A stretch of 64,000 bases of DNA from Neostapfia colusana (taxonomy: Eukaryota > Streptophyta > Magnoliopsida > Poales > Poaceae). Under the pieces are notes generated by a model. That model was not told the DNA's origin and ran no database searches. It saw only the letters and a program-made list of their open reading frames with translations. Position 1 is the stretch's first letter. The number at the start of each line of letters is the position of its first letter. Made by a program: the position numbers and the translations under genes. Location of the stretch: positions 38,009,944-38,073,943 of the forward strand of contig JASWHV010000019.1 of assembly GCA_030760725.1 (NCBI GenBank), in the 5' to 3' direction. Shown here piece after piece: positions 44,499-55,068 of this stretch.

Positions 44499-45700
44499 TC
44501 AGCGCGGCGTGTACGGCTCCCACTCAGCCGTGGTCCCCGACGGACGGTAACCCTCGCCGGTGGACTCGTACTCCGAGTCCGTGGGTGGCTCCTCACCTGA
44601 AAAACACTTAAGCAGCAATCGTGAGCACGAAGGCTCAGCAAGGCTTAACCGACTCACCTAAGCATGAAACTCTACATGAGGGGTACAATGGACATAGGAT
44701 AGTAACATTTCAGCAAAAGGACACGCCTACAAGTTCATCCTTAGTTCATCTTTTAGCAACAAGTTAACAGTTCATGAAGTCTGAAATTTAGTAAGCAGTA
44801 TTTGGTGGCACACATGTAGCAATACAATTATATCAACCAGCAATATTGAATCAACATGTTTCATCCATTAATCTACGTCACGACTCAGTGACCAAGTGGT
44901 ACTCTTCACCGCGAGGGATGGCGAATCGACTCGATATAGACCTGCAGGGAAACCCAAAGAGCACGTCACGTACGCCCACCCGTGGAGCTGCACAGCACGC
45001 TCACTCGATGTCGTACGGGACAACCTTTCACCCAACAGCCCAAACGTCGAACCGGTCGCACCGAAACGAGCAGGAGATTCCCCACACGGAGCATCTCTCT
45101 ATGCCCGTTGGCAGATTTCCACCTTGCTGCCCTCAGCCTACACCTATAAATCGGTGCGTTATGCCTCGGCGCCCGGAGGTTTAGGCTACATCGGTTTATC
45201 GGGGCCCATATATCCGATATGCCTTCGGTACGTTCAAACTTGATCAGCGTGGGCCGCACACGGCTCGGTCCTCAATCGACACGGACAGGGCTGCGCACAC
45301 AAGACTCCCTCTTGCTGCGCCCTAGCCCCTGCCCGGTCTCATTTTCATTACTAATGTGATCTCACATCACTCAACTGAACCCGTGCGTCCCAAGCCTATC
45401 TCGTGAGTAGATTCCAACTACTCGACTTGTACCGAAGCCCTATGAATCTTTAAGCATAGCCTATCTATTCGAGGTCTTAGACACTACCCTCACTCTTTTA
45501 GGAACTCTTGGTTATGCAAGTGGGGTTTCATTCATGCTATACCTAATGCACATACATACTTCATATGACACATGTAAACAAAGGAAAAACTTATAAAAAG
45601 GTTAATGCAAACCGGGGCTTGCCTTGTTGCTGCTGGTCAGGGGTTAGTTCCTCTTCTGGAAGGAGGAAGTCCAGCACTTCCGGAGTCTCTTCTTCAATGG
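44499..45700 (-). other. LTR-encoded spliced small ORF, A 5' LTR copy
   Basis: Exons 45623-45700 and 44499-44596, with the same borders, phase and EWEPYTPR ending as the 3' LTR copy. Confidence 0.42.
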
Positions 45701-46443
45701 CTACACGTTTAATACAATACTATATGTTAATTTGAATGCAAAGTGTAAACTTGAATACTTATTTACTAATAACTCTAGCTAGCCCTCCCCTGTGGTTCTG
45801 AAATATTTATTGTGGCTTGGTAGGGTCCTAACCAGAGTCTTGACCAAGTTTCATTTAAAACCAAGTTCATTTGAACCTTGTACAAATAAAAGCCTCTTTG
45901 GTCAATAATTGAGCCTCTAAGTAATTCCAGGGTTTTTCATGGCTCCCACCATTACTTTCTGGAAACTAGAATTTAGGATGGTTCTGATGGAATTGTTTTC
46001 ATGTCATTTGAAGAATTCTACAGAAAGTTATGTCCTAATTAATATTGGAGAAAATCTAAAAAATGTTTCTGTACATCTTTCTATTTTCTCTGGGCAGTTC
46101 CCTTAATCACCCAATTAGGGTAACTAAATTAACTTGGATGAGTCTGAAAATTTTACTGGGATTAAGGGATTATCAAATGAACCTTTCAGCCAAATTTCAG
46201 AATTTTTCATAAAGTAGTTCTCCAGATTAAATTCCCAACATTTTACACTTTAGGGATTTAATTCTGGAAAACTATTCACTTTCATGAGCTGAATTTGGTA
46301 TTGCTGGAAAGTGCTCAGAGAGCTAAATCCAACCAAATTTGGTTCACTCGATTTGGAGCTTTCTATCCAAAGTTATGAGGATTTGAAGTTTGGAAGAATC
46401 ATGAAAATCGGGGGAAAAGTTTAAACTCTCGGGCCCGCGGGGA

Positions 46444-46527
46444 CACGTGTCGAGCGCGGAGGTGTCCGGCACACCGGAGATACCACACGTGTCGAGCGCG
46501 GAGGTGTCCGGCACACCGGAGCTCACA
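46444..46527. repeat. 42-bp tandem duplication in A 5' LTR U3
   Basis: Two units beginning cacgtgtcgagcgcgg at 46444 and 46486, paired with those at 17409-17492. Confidence 0.9.
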
Positions 46528-48009
46528 GGGTATTTTGCATGCCAGCACAGCCAATCCCCGGCCACACCCGATCCCGGTTTAAATTCTTCAGCCGCTGACA
46601 CGTGGGCCAGCCGGCTTCGTCTTCCTTCCGCCGTTCTCTCATGCCCGCGCCGCCGACCTCGCCGGAGCAGGCTCAGGGCTCGCCGGCTCGCCGCTGCCGG
46701 ACCTCCCAGGGGCTGAAACTCGCCGCCAGGGGGTTGTCGACGTCAAGCAACACGTCGGTGGTGTCAGGTCGGGCTGGGGGTGACCGGAAATAGCTCGGCG
46801 ACGTGCCGCTGCCTCGGTTGAGGTTCGACATCGTCGACCGTGGTTTCTAAACCCGCCAACACCTCGAACAAACGGCCCTACAGCATCAGTGTACCTCTAG
46901 GAAGCTCGACAAGGTGTCAAAAGGGTTCAGGGATGGCGGCAAGTCGGTCGGCACCGTGTGACCGATCGTGCCCGTCATGACCGCCCTCGATCGAGCTCGA
47001 AATTCGTCACTCCTAGACAGTTTCTCGCTACGGATGCAGAAAAGAACTTGATCGCCGGCTAGTCCAGCATCTATGTGCAAGATTTGATGACCTCCGAAAG
47101 ATCATAGAGCGACAATTTAAAGAAACCGTACCGGAAGCTTGGGTTACGGTCGCCGGAGCAAAAACTAGAAATTCTCTGCGGATTCTTCACGGTTGGCTTC
47201 CAAACTTGGAGGAGAGCCGCACGGTGGTCGCGCGCTCCTGTTGCCTCTCTCGCTGGACCGTGAAAACGCCTGTGGAACGCTGCCCACGTGCGCCTGACTC
47301 TCGGCTGAGGCTAGGTCGCCACGGTGGCGATCGTCTTTGGGCAAAGGAGGTCGGAGCTCGGGGTTTCTGGCGTTGGGGAGGTGGAGTGCGAGCTCAGGTG
47401 GCTGTCTAGCAGCTCAGGGATAAAGGAGGAGATGGTTTTGCTGGTTTTCCTGATTGAGCAGAGAGCTGCGGCGAGAAACAATGCCGCTGCTCGGGTTTGC
47501 CCGCGAGAAGATAAAGCCGGCCGACTCCTGCTCAGCTGAGGCGGTGCCGGTCGCATGGGGGCGCGAGCCAGCCGCCCTGGGCGCCAGCGCGCGGAGAGGG
47601 AAGCAGCTGGTGGCGCCGGTAGCTGCTCGGTGGCACAGCCGACAGCTGCTCGGTGGGATTTCCCACCGAGACTCTGACTTTGGGTGCAAGTTTCTCCTTC
47701 TCCCCTCTATGACATGTGGGTCCCACCCCGGGTTTTAACCTCTGAAATTTACTCCTAATCACTATTGTGAACAGTGAGCCCCATAATACCCCTGGTGATT
47801 CATATTATTCACCCCTGAGCCATTTGAATTGAATAGAATTCAAATTGGGTTCGGTTTGAGTGAATTTCAGCACAAGTTCAGTTTTGAATTCAAATAAAGT
47901 TTGAATTCGTCCCACTTAGCTCATGTCAAGATCAACTCCGAATGGAGTGAAAATTGGTGTGGTGTGGTGATGAACACTTCAAATGTGTGCCAAAACTGAG
48001 GCCCTTACA

Positions 48010-48014
48010 CCAAA
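48010..48014. repeat. Target-site duplication of element A, right copy (ccaaa)
   Basis: Matches 15202-15206. Confidence 0.92.
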
Positions 48015-48905
48015 TCGAGTGAACCAAAATTTGTTGGATTCAGATCTCTGAGTACTTTCCAGCAAATTATGTTCACTTCATGAAAATCCTTATTTTTCCA
48101 GAATTAATTCTTCAAACTTTAAACTGTTTAGGATTTTAACTGGAGAATCCTTTGGAGGAAAATTCTGAAATTTTGCTGGAATGTTCACCACAATATCCCT
48201 GAGCTACCTTCAAAATTTCAGATCCATTTGAGCTCAGTTGATCCACCTAATGGTGTGACTAATAAAACATTTTCGGAATTTCTCTGAAATTGTTTAGCTC
48301 ATATCTTTAGCTAGGAACCTTCAAATTAAGTGATACCAACTCCATTAGAACCCTCTGAAAATCTAGTTTTCAGAAAGTCATGGCTTTCTCCATGAAAATC
48401 CCTAGAACACCCTAAAGAGTTCCAATTAAGGTCAAGGACATAATTATTTGTCGAGAGCACAAATGAGCTTTGCTGCAACTAAAACTTGACCAAGTCTCTA
48501 TTTAGGTGGTAACCAGAACACAGTGAAAATTTCAGAGTCTTTGAGTCTGTCTAGTGAGACTTATAAACTTCACAAGTTTAAAATTCAATCAAATGCATTT
48601 AAATTAATACATGTACTTGTATCTCATGTAGTCGCTAAGGTCGAGGAGGAACCCGAAGTCTTAGACTTCGTTACTCCGGAGGAGCAGCTAGCGTATGACC
48701 AAGAGCAGCAAGGCAAGCCCCGGTTGCATTAACCTCTTTATAAACTTTTATTGTTTTGAGAACTTACTTTGAGTACCATAAATTCTTGCAATAGAGACTT
48801 GTTTGAAAACCCAAATGCATAGCCAAGAAAACCATGGGTTGGGATTAGGATCGAAAACCCCGTTAGCTACTGCAATGCTAAGATAGGGTAGGATTCGGTA
48901 CAAGT

Positions 48906-48925
48906 CGAGTAGTTGGAACTACTCG
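48906..48925 (+). other. Conserved U5 hairpin II (C version)
   Basis: CGAGTAG (48906-48912) pairs with CTACTCG (48919-48925). Confidence 0.5.
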
Positions 48926-49567
48926 CGAGAATAGGCTAGAGGCACTCGACTCGGGTAGAGATAGCGCATGAAACACATGGCAAGAAAATGAGACCGAGCG
49001 GAGAGTAAGGGCAGCAGGACTTTGGGGCCTGGGTGCTATAGCTCCGCTTGTGTCGATTGAGGACCGATCCATGTGCGGGCCTGTTGAACAAGCTAGAACA
49101 GTACCGAAGACCTACCGGCTACATGGGAACCGGGAAACCGATGTAACTCGGGTAGCTGGGTTTTGAGGCATAGCTGGTCGTTCAGAGGGTAGGTTGAGAG
49201 CCTGAGGTGTAAATCGGCTGGTGGCACTGAGATGCGCATGCAGAGACCTCTTGCTCGGGACAATTGGACCGGTTCAACATTTGGCTAACGGGTGAAAGGT
49301 AGTTGCGTACGACGTCCGTGATGGTTGTTGTAGGCAACATCGAGTACGGGCGTACGTGACGGGTTATTCGGGTAACCCTGCAGGTGTAAATCGATTATAA
49401 TCGCCGTCCCTCGCGGTCAGTGAGTACCACTTGTTCACTGTACCGTGACGTAGAAAGAACAGGCTAGTTACATGTTAAAATGTTGCTGATTGAAAGATGG
49501 ACTTTGATTGTTAATGATTTGCTGTAGTTTAGAGCTAATTAAAGTTCCTTTCAACTTTGGGCAAAGT

Positions 49568-49612
49568 ACATGAGAGAAATGTGTTTCTTGTTTGATTGCG
49601 GCTCTCTCATGT
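49568..49612 (+). other. Conserved U5 hairpin I (C version)
   Basis: ACATGAGAG (49568-49576) pairs with CTCTCATGT (49604-49612). The loop includes TTTCTTGTTTGATTGCGG. Confidence 0.6.
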
Positions 49613-50118
49613 GCCTTAGCGTAAAGTCCCCACAACCGGTTGCTAAAACATGAAAGTAAGGTTCCACTAATTAGGCGAGTCCTTGCAACTTATTTTACCT
49701 CATGTACCCATTACCCCTCATGTAGAAGTTTCATGTCTAGGAGAGACGGGTCAGTCTTGCTGAGCCTTCGTGCTCACTGCTTGTGTTTGAAGCTTTTGCA
49801 GGGTTCTATGAGGAAGGGATACCAGAGGAGGAGACGGAACCCCAGGAGAGGAACCCCGTCGAGTGGGAGTCGTGCACGCCGCCGTGTTAGTGTGCGTGCG
49901 TGCTAGCATGGACACGTTCATGGGCTGAACGTGAACTTGATGCGTAGTCTACGCCCGTGAGTGTAGACTGAACATATTTTGTTGTAAAAATGTTCATAAA
50001 CCTGTTTACATAATAAAACTATCTTCCGCTTTGTACCTTTGATGTGTGTTATCCGGTGCTGTGCAACGCAGCACCCCTCAGCGTGATCCTGGCTCGACAA
50101 GACCGTGGGGTCGTGTCA

Positions 50119-50936
50119 CTAGGAATGATTGTTCAAGCAAGATCCAAACTATACATTTGTTAGATTCTTTGGATGTACATGTTGGTCAAATTTTCTCCTT
50201 ACAAAATTCAAACTTCAGTTTCGGTTCAAACAATATGGTTTCTTTGACTACAGCTTCACATACAAAGGTCTTAAGTGCCTTGATCCTTCCTTTGGTCAAA
50301 TACATATTTCTCAGGATATTACCTTTGATGAAATGTGTTCCTTTTTGGTCAAATGCATTCCAATGCTTCTGCTCGATTGCAAACCGAAATTTACCTTTTC
50401 CCTTTCGCACTTACTCCACACAACTATGATCAACAGGGAGAAAACTAGAACGATCATACGCCTAATTCTCCTAATATTACTAAAAATTATTATGGAGAAA
50501 TTGCATGTGATAATTATGAAAATGATAAAAAAAATATGGAAGGAAATAATTCAGATGATAATCATCTTCTGAATATGAAAGAATATAATTCAGGTGATAA
50601 TGATCAACTAAATATAAAAGGAACTAATTCAGGTGATAATGATAAAATTATGAAAGGAAATAATTCAGGCCATAATGATCAGGAAAATATGGAAGGAAAT
50701 AATTCAGCTTCCAAGGCGATCCATCCGGTGGGCACCACACATGCGTTGGTTTAGTTGCTTCCTGCTCAATCGAGTGCACGCTCGTCTAGACCAGGTGACA
50801 ACTCATGAACTACACCAATCAGAACTTATACTAAACAAGGAAGTGGAGTACGGAAAAAAAGGTATATACCAATGGCACAGTAAAATATGATTGTTTTACT
50901 TCAACTAGTGAACCTCAAAATGTAGATGAAGTGTTG
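50119..50936 (+). pseudogene. Ty1/copia integrase C-terminal fragment (host of C and E)
   Basis: The frame from about 50126 reads FKQDPNYTFVRFFGCTCWSN, KLQFRFKQYGFFDYS, KGLKCLD and ISQDITFDEM. This is the pattern at the end of plant copia integrases (RVFGC, GYS, HKGYKCLD, SRDVVFDE). A low-complexity linker with 39-bp repeats follows and frames are lost. Its left end is covered by element C and its right end by element E, so it is the oldest layer here. No RT is visible. Confidence 0.75.
50536..50705 (+). repeat. 39-bp (13-codon) tandem repeat in copia linker
   Basis: AATTCAG recurs at 50548, 50587, 50626, 50662 and 50701, giving periods of 39, 39, 36 and 39 bases. In frame the units read NNSGDND-like, rich in Asn, Asp and Gly. 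All period lengths are multiples of three. Confidence 0.75.
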
Positions 50937-53842
50937 TGTAAAAGTCCCAAAACTTGTAAATAGAAAACTTGAGCTATGAATAAAGTTGAGTCTAAATACA
51001 AGAAATGGGACATGCAAAAACTTTTGTTTACTCATGAAAGTGTTGGCATGTGCAATAAAGCTTTGAATTCAGTTTGAACTAAGAGGGTCACTTCAAAAAG
51101 AAGAAGGGCATTTCCAAAAGAGGAAATTCAAACTGTTGTTTAAGAAGTTGTATTTGCAATGGCCAACTGAAGAATCAGAGGGCATAATTGAATTCTTCAG
51201 GTTTAAATTATGAGGAAGGCAATTTTTGAGAAAATTTGGAGGTACTTTGATATGTATATCAAAGGGACTTGTAAATTTCCCCGAAATTTGAATTCAAATT
51301 TGATACTGAGGCAAAACATGTCAAATTGCCAAATGGCTTTTGAATTTGAGTTCCTCATAGTTGAATTTGCAAGGTGCCAAAAATTGGAGATATTTTGGAT
51401 AGGAACTGTGGAGGGACCCACCTGTCAATGAGAGGGGGATGGAGTAACTTACTGCTTAAGTTTCAGCCTCTGTGTATCGGTTCTCACCCGAGCTGCCGAG
51501 GGGGCTGCAGGCGCCACCGTGACTCCACAGGGAGGACACCTCCTGGTTTCCTTCTCGCGCTGGCAACCGACTCGACGGTTCAATCGTCCTCAGCGTGTTA
51601 AGTAGCCCCTTAAGCGAGCTATGGTGCTCTGCCTCTCCCCGAGTAACAGCCGAACAGCACGCTGTCGCCGCTCCCCGGTGCTCCATCAGAACCCAGTGAA
51701 AACCGGTGCACAGCCTCCGTCCGACCTACTGAACAGCACCGCGTAACCACTCTTCATATCCCCGACACAAAAACGACCGAGGTTTGGCCTCTCTGCCGCA
51801 AGGGCGCCGTGTCCGCGCAGCGGCCGAAAGAGAACAGATGAGAGAACTCCCGTGGACAGCTGAGTCTAGCGCCTGTCACGACCAAGTACCGGCGCCCCCG
51901 GACGCGCTGTGGACCCGTGCTGCTCACCTCCAAACCTCAAGCAAAGCCGTGAACCACCGCTCGAGAATTCGGGAAAACTTCGCCGGCGGCCACAAAACGA
52001 TGTTCCGGTATGAAATCTCCAAATTCCCACTCCATTCTCGTATTTATTTCACTAAACTGTGCTCAAAATATCTAGACTCGAGGGCGACCCGATCCCCTCC
52101 CCAATCCTGGCTTGATACCCCATGTTAGCAGACCATTTCAAACTTCCCGAGTGGCTATCATGGCGGGGACGCTTGGGCACACGGTGAACCTCAACTTGCC
52201 GCAGTTTCCGAGTCATGTTGAGGCCTTGCCGAGCTAGCCTGACCTCCACTGATGCTTTAGAGAGAATTCTCCGGACCTTTGGCAGGCTAGGGTGCTCGGA
52301 CCACGGCACCGAAGCCTCACCGAGGTGTGCGCATGTCGCCGACCGATTTCCGGTCACCGGCAGCCCGATAGCACCGCACCAACGAATTCCTCGTAGCTGA
52401 AAACCCCCAGGCGGCGAGTTTGAGCACGAGGGGTGGGCGGAAGACCGGGTTCTGAAGTCCTCCGGCGAGCTCGGCGGCAGGGGTCGCGCGGGCAGCTGAA
52501 GGTTGAAGACGACCGGGGTCCCGCATGCCAGTGACAGAATTTTAAATCGCCGATCCGCTGCGGCTCCGGGATCCCCTGTGGTGACGCGGGAAGGGTGCTG
52601 TTGCCCCGTGTGGTTTGTCCCAGCGCATGACACGTGGTCCCCTGGACCCACCCACAGGGTTTCAATAATTTCCGGTTTATTTGAATTTTCAGATTCAGTT
52701 CAAACTTTAGAACCTCATAACTTTTGCTAGGTAGCTCCAAATTTAGTGATTCAAATTGTGTTGGATTCAGGATGAAGAGTTGTAGCCAAATATGCAACCC
52801 AATTTGCACGAAACCCAAGAGAAAATTCTGGAAAATTCTTTAAATCTATTGAGCAAAAGAATTTTAGAGGGAGTTTGGTTTATCCAAAAATCCCCAACTT
52901 TTTCCAGGATATTCTGTAGGCTATTAATGAACTCCTGTAAAAGTTTCAGCTCATTTGGATTTGATTTGGTTAGGGTAATCCTGATTTAAAATTTCTGTAT
53001 TTAAATAAATACAGAAACATTTTCAGGGAATTTCCAAAACTTGGAAATTCAGTTCTGGGCATTCCTTAACTCCAAAAATCTTAGGAAAATTCATGCATGC
53101 TCCCTGAGCTATGTATGGAATTGTAGCTCACTTGAATTTGCAAGAAAGTGCAAATTTATTCAGAATTAATTTCTTTTGCCCAAATACTTAGGGAATTATT
53201 CTGTGTGATCTACTCAGTGAAATATTCTGAATTTTGGTCCAGGTGGCTTTCTTGTGACAGAGAACTCACAAGAAAATTTTCAGCTCCATTGGAGCCCTGG
53301 ATCAGTACTGTTCTGTTTATCCTCTTAGATAGTTAACACACAAGGGAGGAACCACACATCTCACTTGAGCATAGTGCTACACCAAACCCAAACCACTAGC
53401 ACCAAGTATCATTTTAAATTCTTAAACAGAGTTCCAGTTTTAAATTTGTCTTTAGAACTTGTTAGCAAAAGTTTTACAATTAAACATATATGCATATTCA
53501 TGACGTGTAGTGATTACACGTGGAGAAGTGAAGGAGAAGTTAAGCTTGGAGCAAGGAGCAAGCAGGGCAGGGGTTTAGCTTCAAGTCATCAGAAACTAAC
53601 TTCATATATCTCTGACTTTAGTCACCTGCAAAACCAAGGCAAGCCCCGGTTTGCATTTAAGTTGTTTTATAAAGTTTTCCTTTGTTCACTACTATGGGTC
53701 GAAGTTTGTATGTGCATTAGGTCAAGGGTGTTTTATACTCCACATGCATAACCAAAAAAATGAACCCTGAGGTCAAGGATAGAAATGTGTCATCGCTGTA
53801 GAATAAGGCTGTGCTAAACAGGCTAGGACATCCGGTAGCAGA

Positions 53843-53863
53843 CGAGTAGTTGGAATCTACTCG
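53843..53863 (+). other. Conserved U5 hairpin II (E version)
   Basis: CGAGTAG (53843-53849) pairs with CTACTCG (53857-53863). Confidence 0.5.
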
Positions 53864-54460
53864 CGAGCTATAGTTCAGGTTCACATAAGTGTGGTTGGAA
53901 GGGAGAGGCAAACTAAAGTTTACATTTCTAAAGATGAGACCGGGCAGTGGGGTTAGGCTGCGACAAGACGAGGTCTTGGTCGAGTAGCTCTGCCTGTGTC
54001 GGTTAAGGACCGATGTGTGTGCCGCATCCAGGAGCAAGTATTGAGTTGTGTACCAGATGCTTACTTATATATGGGAACCAGGAAACCGATGTACCAGGTT
54101 CACTGAATTGTAGAGGCATACCACATCGTCTCGTTAGACCTATGAGCCCAAGACGGCATGACCGGTTCTACAGTCTAGTGTCCTGAGAAAGGTTGCCACA
54201 TACGACGTAACGAAGGACGCCAGATTTGGGTCTTCAGAGGTGGGCGTATGTGTCGAGTTATCCGGGTAGTGTTTGATTCGAATCACCATCCCTCGCGGTT
54301 ATTGAGTACCGCATGCTCCCATGTTGTGACGTAGTAATAAACTTGTGTGGAAACAGTTGGAAAAAGTATAATTGCTGCTATGATTATGTTAAGTTGCATG
54401 AAAACCCTGTTTGAAGTAGAGATAGAGCAAACTAAAGTTATTTTCCACCTTGGGACAAGT

Positions 54461-54507
54461 AACATTGGAACGAAGCGTTTCTTGTTTGATTGCGGAGTTC
54501 CAATGTT
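54461..54507 (+). other. Conserved U5 hairpin I (E version)
   Basis: AACATTGGAAC (54461-54471) pairs perfectly over 11 bp with GTTCCAATGTT (54497-54507) around the shared GCGTTTCTTGTTTGATTG loop. Confidence 0.65.
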
Positions 54508-55056
54508 GCTGGGCGCAAGGTCACTACTATTATGGCAAAAATCTGAAAGTTAAGGATGAACTCGTAGGCGAGTATTTTCACAAATTACAGGATTAGGTCT
54601 TAAGTTACCCTCATGTAGAGTTGCATGCTTTAGGAGAGACGGTTAAGTCTTGCTGAGCCGTTGTGCTCACTCTTGCTATATAAGTGGTTTTGTAGGTTAA
54701 AACCGACGCTATAAAGAAGGTTGTCCGGTGAGACTCGAGAACTTCCGAGTCATGTATCACATGGAGAACCTAGCCGCTGCCAAGTCTTCGTGTTGCTAGC
54801 GAAAGGACTCCGCGGGCTGGACCTCTTATCTGGTGCTTCGTAGTTATTCGAGGTAAGCTGTTTATAGAATTCCGCTGTAGCTATTTTATGTAGATTATTT
54901 ACAAAGAACATTTGTAAGCTTCCGCTTTGATTTATGTAATACATTGTCCCTTATATGTGTGCTGTTGGGTGCCGCATAACACGGCACCACCCAATGCGAT
55001 TCCCGGGCAAGGTGCCCCGGCCCCGTGACTGAGCGGGACAGCGGGCCCTCTCAGCG

Positions 55057-55068
55057 TGGTATCAGAGC
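55057..55068 (+). other. Element E primer binding site (tRNA-iMet)
   Basis: TGGTATCAGAGC, complementary to plant initiator tRNA-Met, three bases after the LTR end. Confidence 0.95.

Larger units (their letters stand above)
15207..48009 (-). mobile_element. Element A: Ty3/gypsy chromovirus, interrupted by S and B
   Basis: Full-length element on the minus strand: 5' LTR 44243-48009, primer site, leader, gag, pol, polypurine tract, 3' LTR 15207-18975. The LTRs are 3,767 and 3,769 bases, differing by roughly 1-2% by eye. A sits in C's 3' LTR with TSD ccaaa. It was later split by solo LTR S in gag (22961-26995) and by element B in the leader (28331-43145). Without these insertions A would be about 13.9 kb. 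Confidence 0.92.
44243..48009 (-). mobile_element. Element A 5' LTR
   Basis: 3,767 bases, starting TGTAAGGGCCTCAG at 48009 and ending CCGCCACA at 44243. It matches the 3' LTR (15207-18975), including the 42-bp tandem pair at 46444-46527. Confidence 0.93.
48632..49890 (+). other. LTR-encoded spliced small ORF, C 3' LTR copy
   Basis: Exon segment 48632-48712 reads EEEPEVLDFVTPEEQLAYDQ and ends CAGCAAG|GCAAGC. Exon 49802-49890, after CTTTTGCAG, reads FYEEGIPEEETEPQ and EWESC, ending TAG. The exons join in phase. A 1-base loss between the upstream ATG (about 48610) and the exon breaks the start seen in S. Confidence 0.42.
48015..50118 (+). mobile_element. Composite C 3' LTR, second part
   Basis: C's LTR resumes (tcgagtgaaccaaa) and ends GTCGTGTCA at 50118, after which unrelated copia sequence begins. 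It aligns with the left LTR from about 5680 to 7823. It holds the small-ORF exons, hairpin II (48906-48925) and hairpin I (49568-49612). Confidence 0.9.
53639..54695 (+). other. Candidate U5 intron (GC-AG) in element E LTR
   Basis: The borders CCAAG|GCAAGCCCCGG and TTTTGTAG|GTTA span 1,057 bases and match those in the other LTRs. In E the exon downstream begins with TAA in the conserved phase, so the small ORF is not kept. Confidence 0.4.
50937..55053 (+). mobile_element. Element E 5' LTR
   Basis: 4,117 bases, TGTAAAAGTCCC to CCCTCTCA. U3 is AT-rich with a GC-rich block at 51430-52650. The R/U5 module from about 53390 holds the GC donor at 53638|53639, the acceptor at 54695, hairpin II (53843-53863) and hairpin I (54461-54507). 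Confidence 0.92.

Noticed and set aside
53365..53751. 128-codon ORF in E's U5
   Set aside because: It reads across the GC donor site and has no similarity to the A/B/S/C exon peptide. Treated as chance, although its final part lines up with the exon border.
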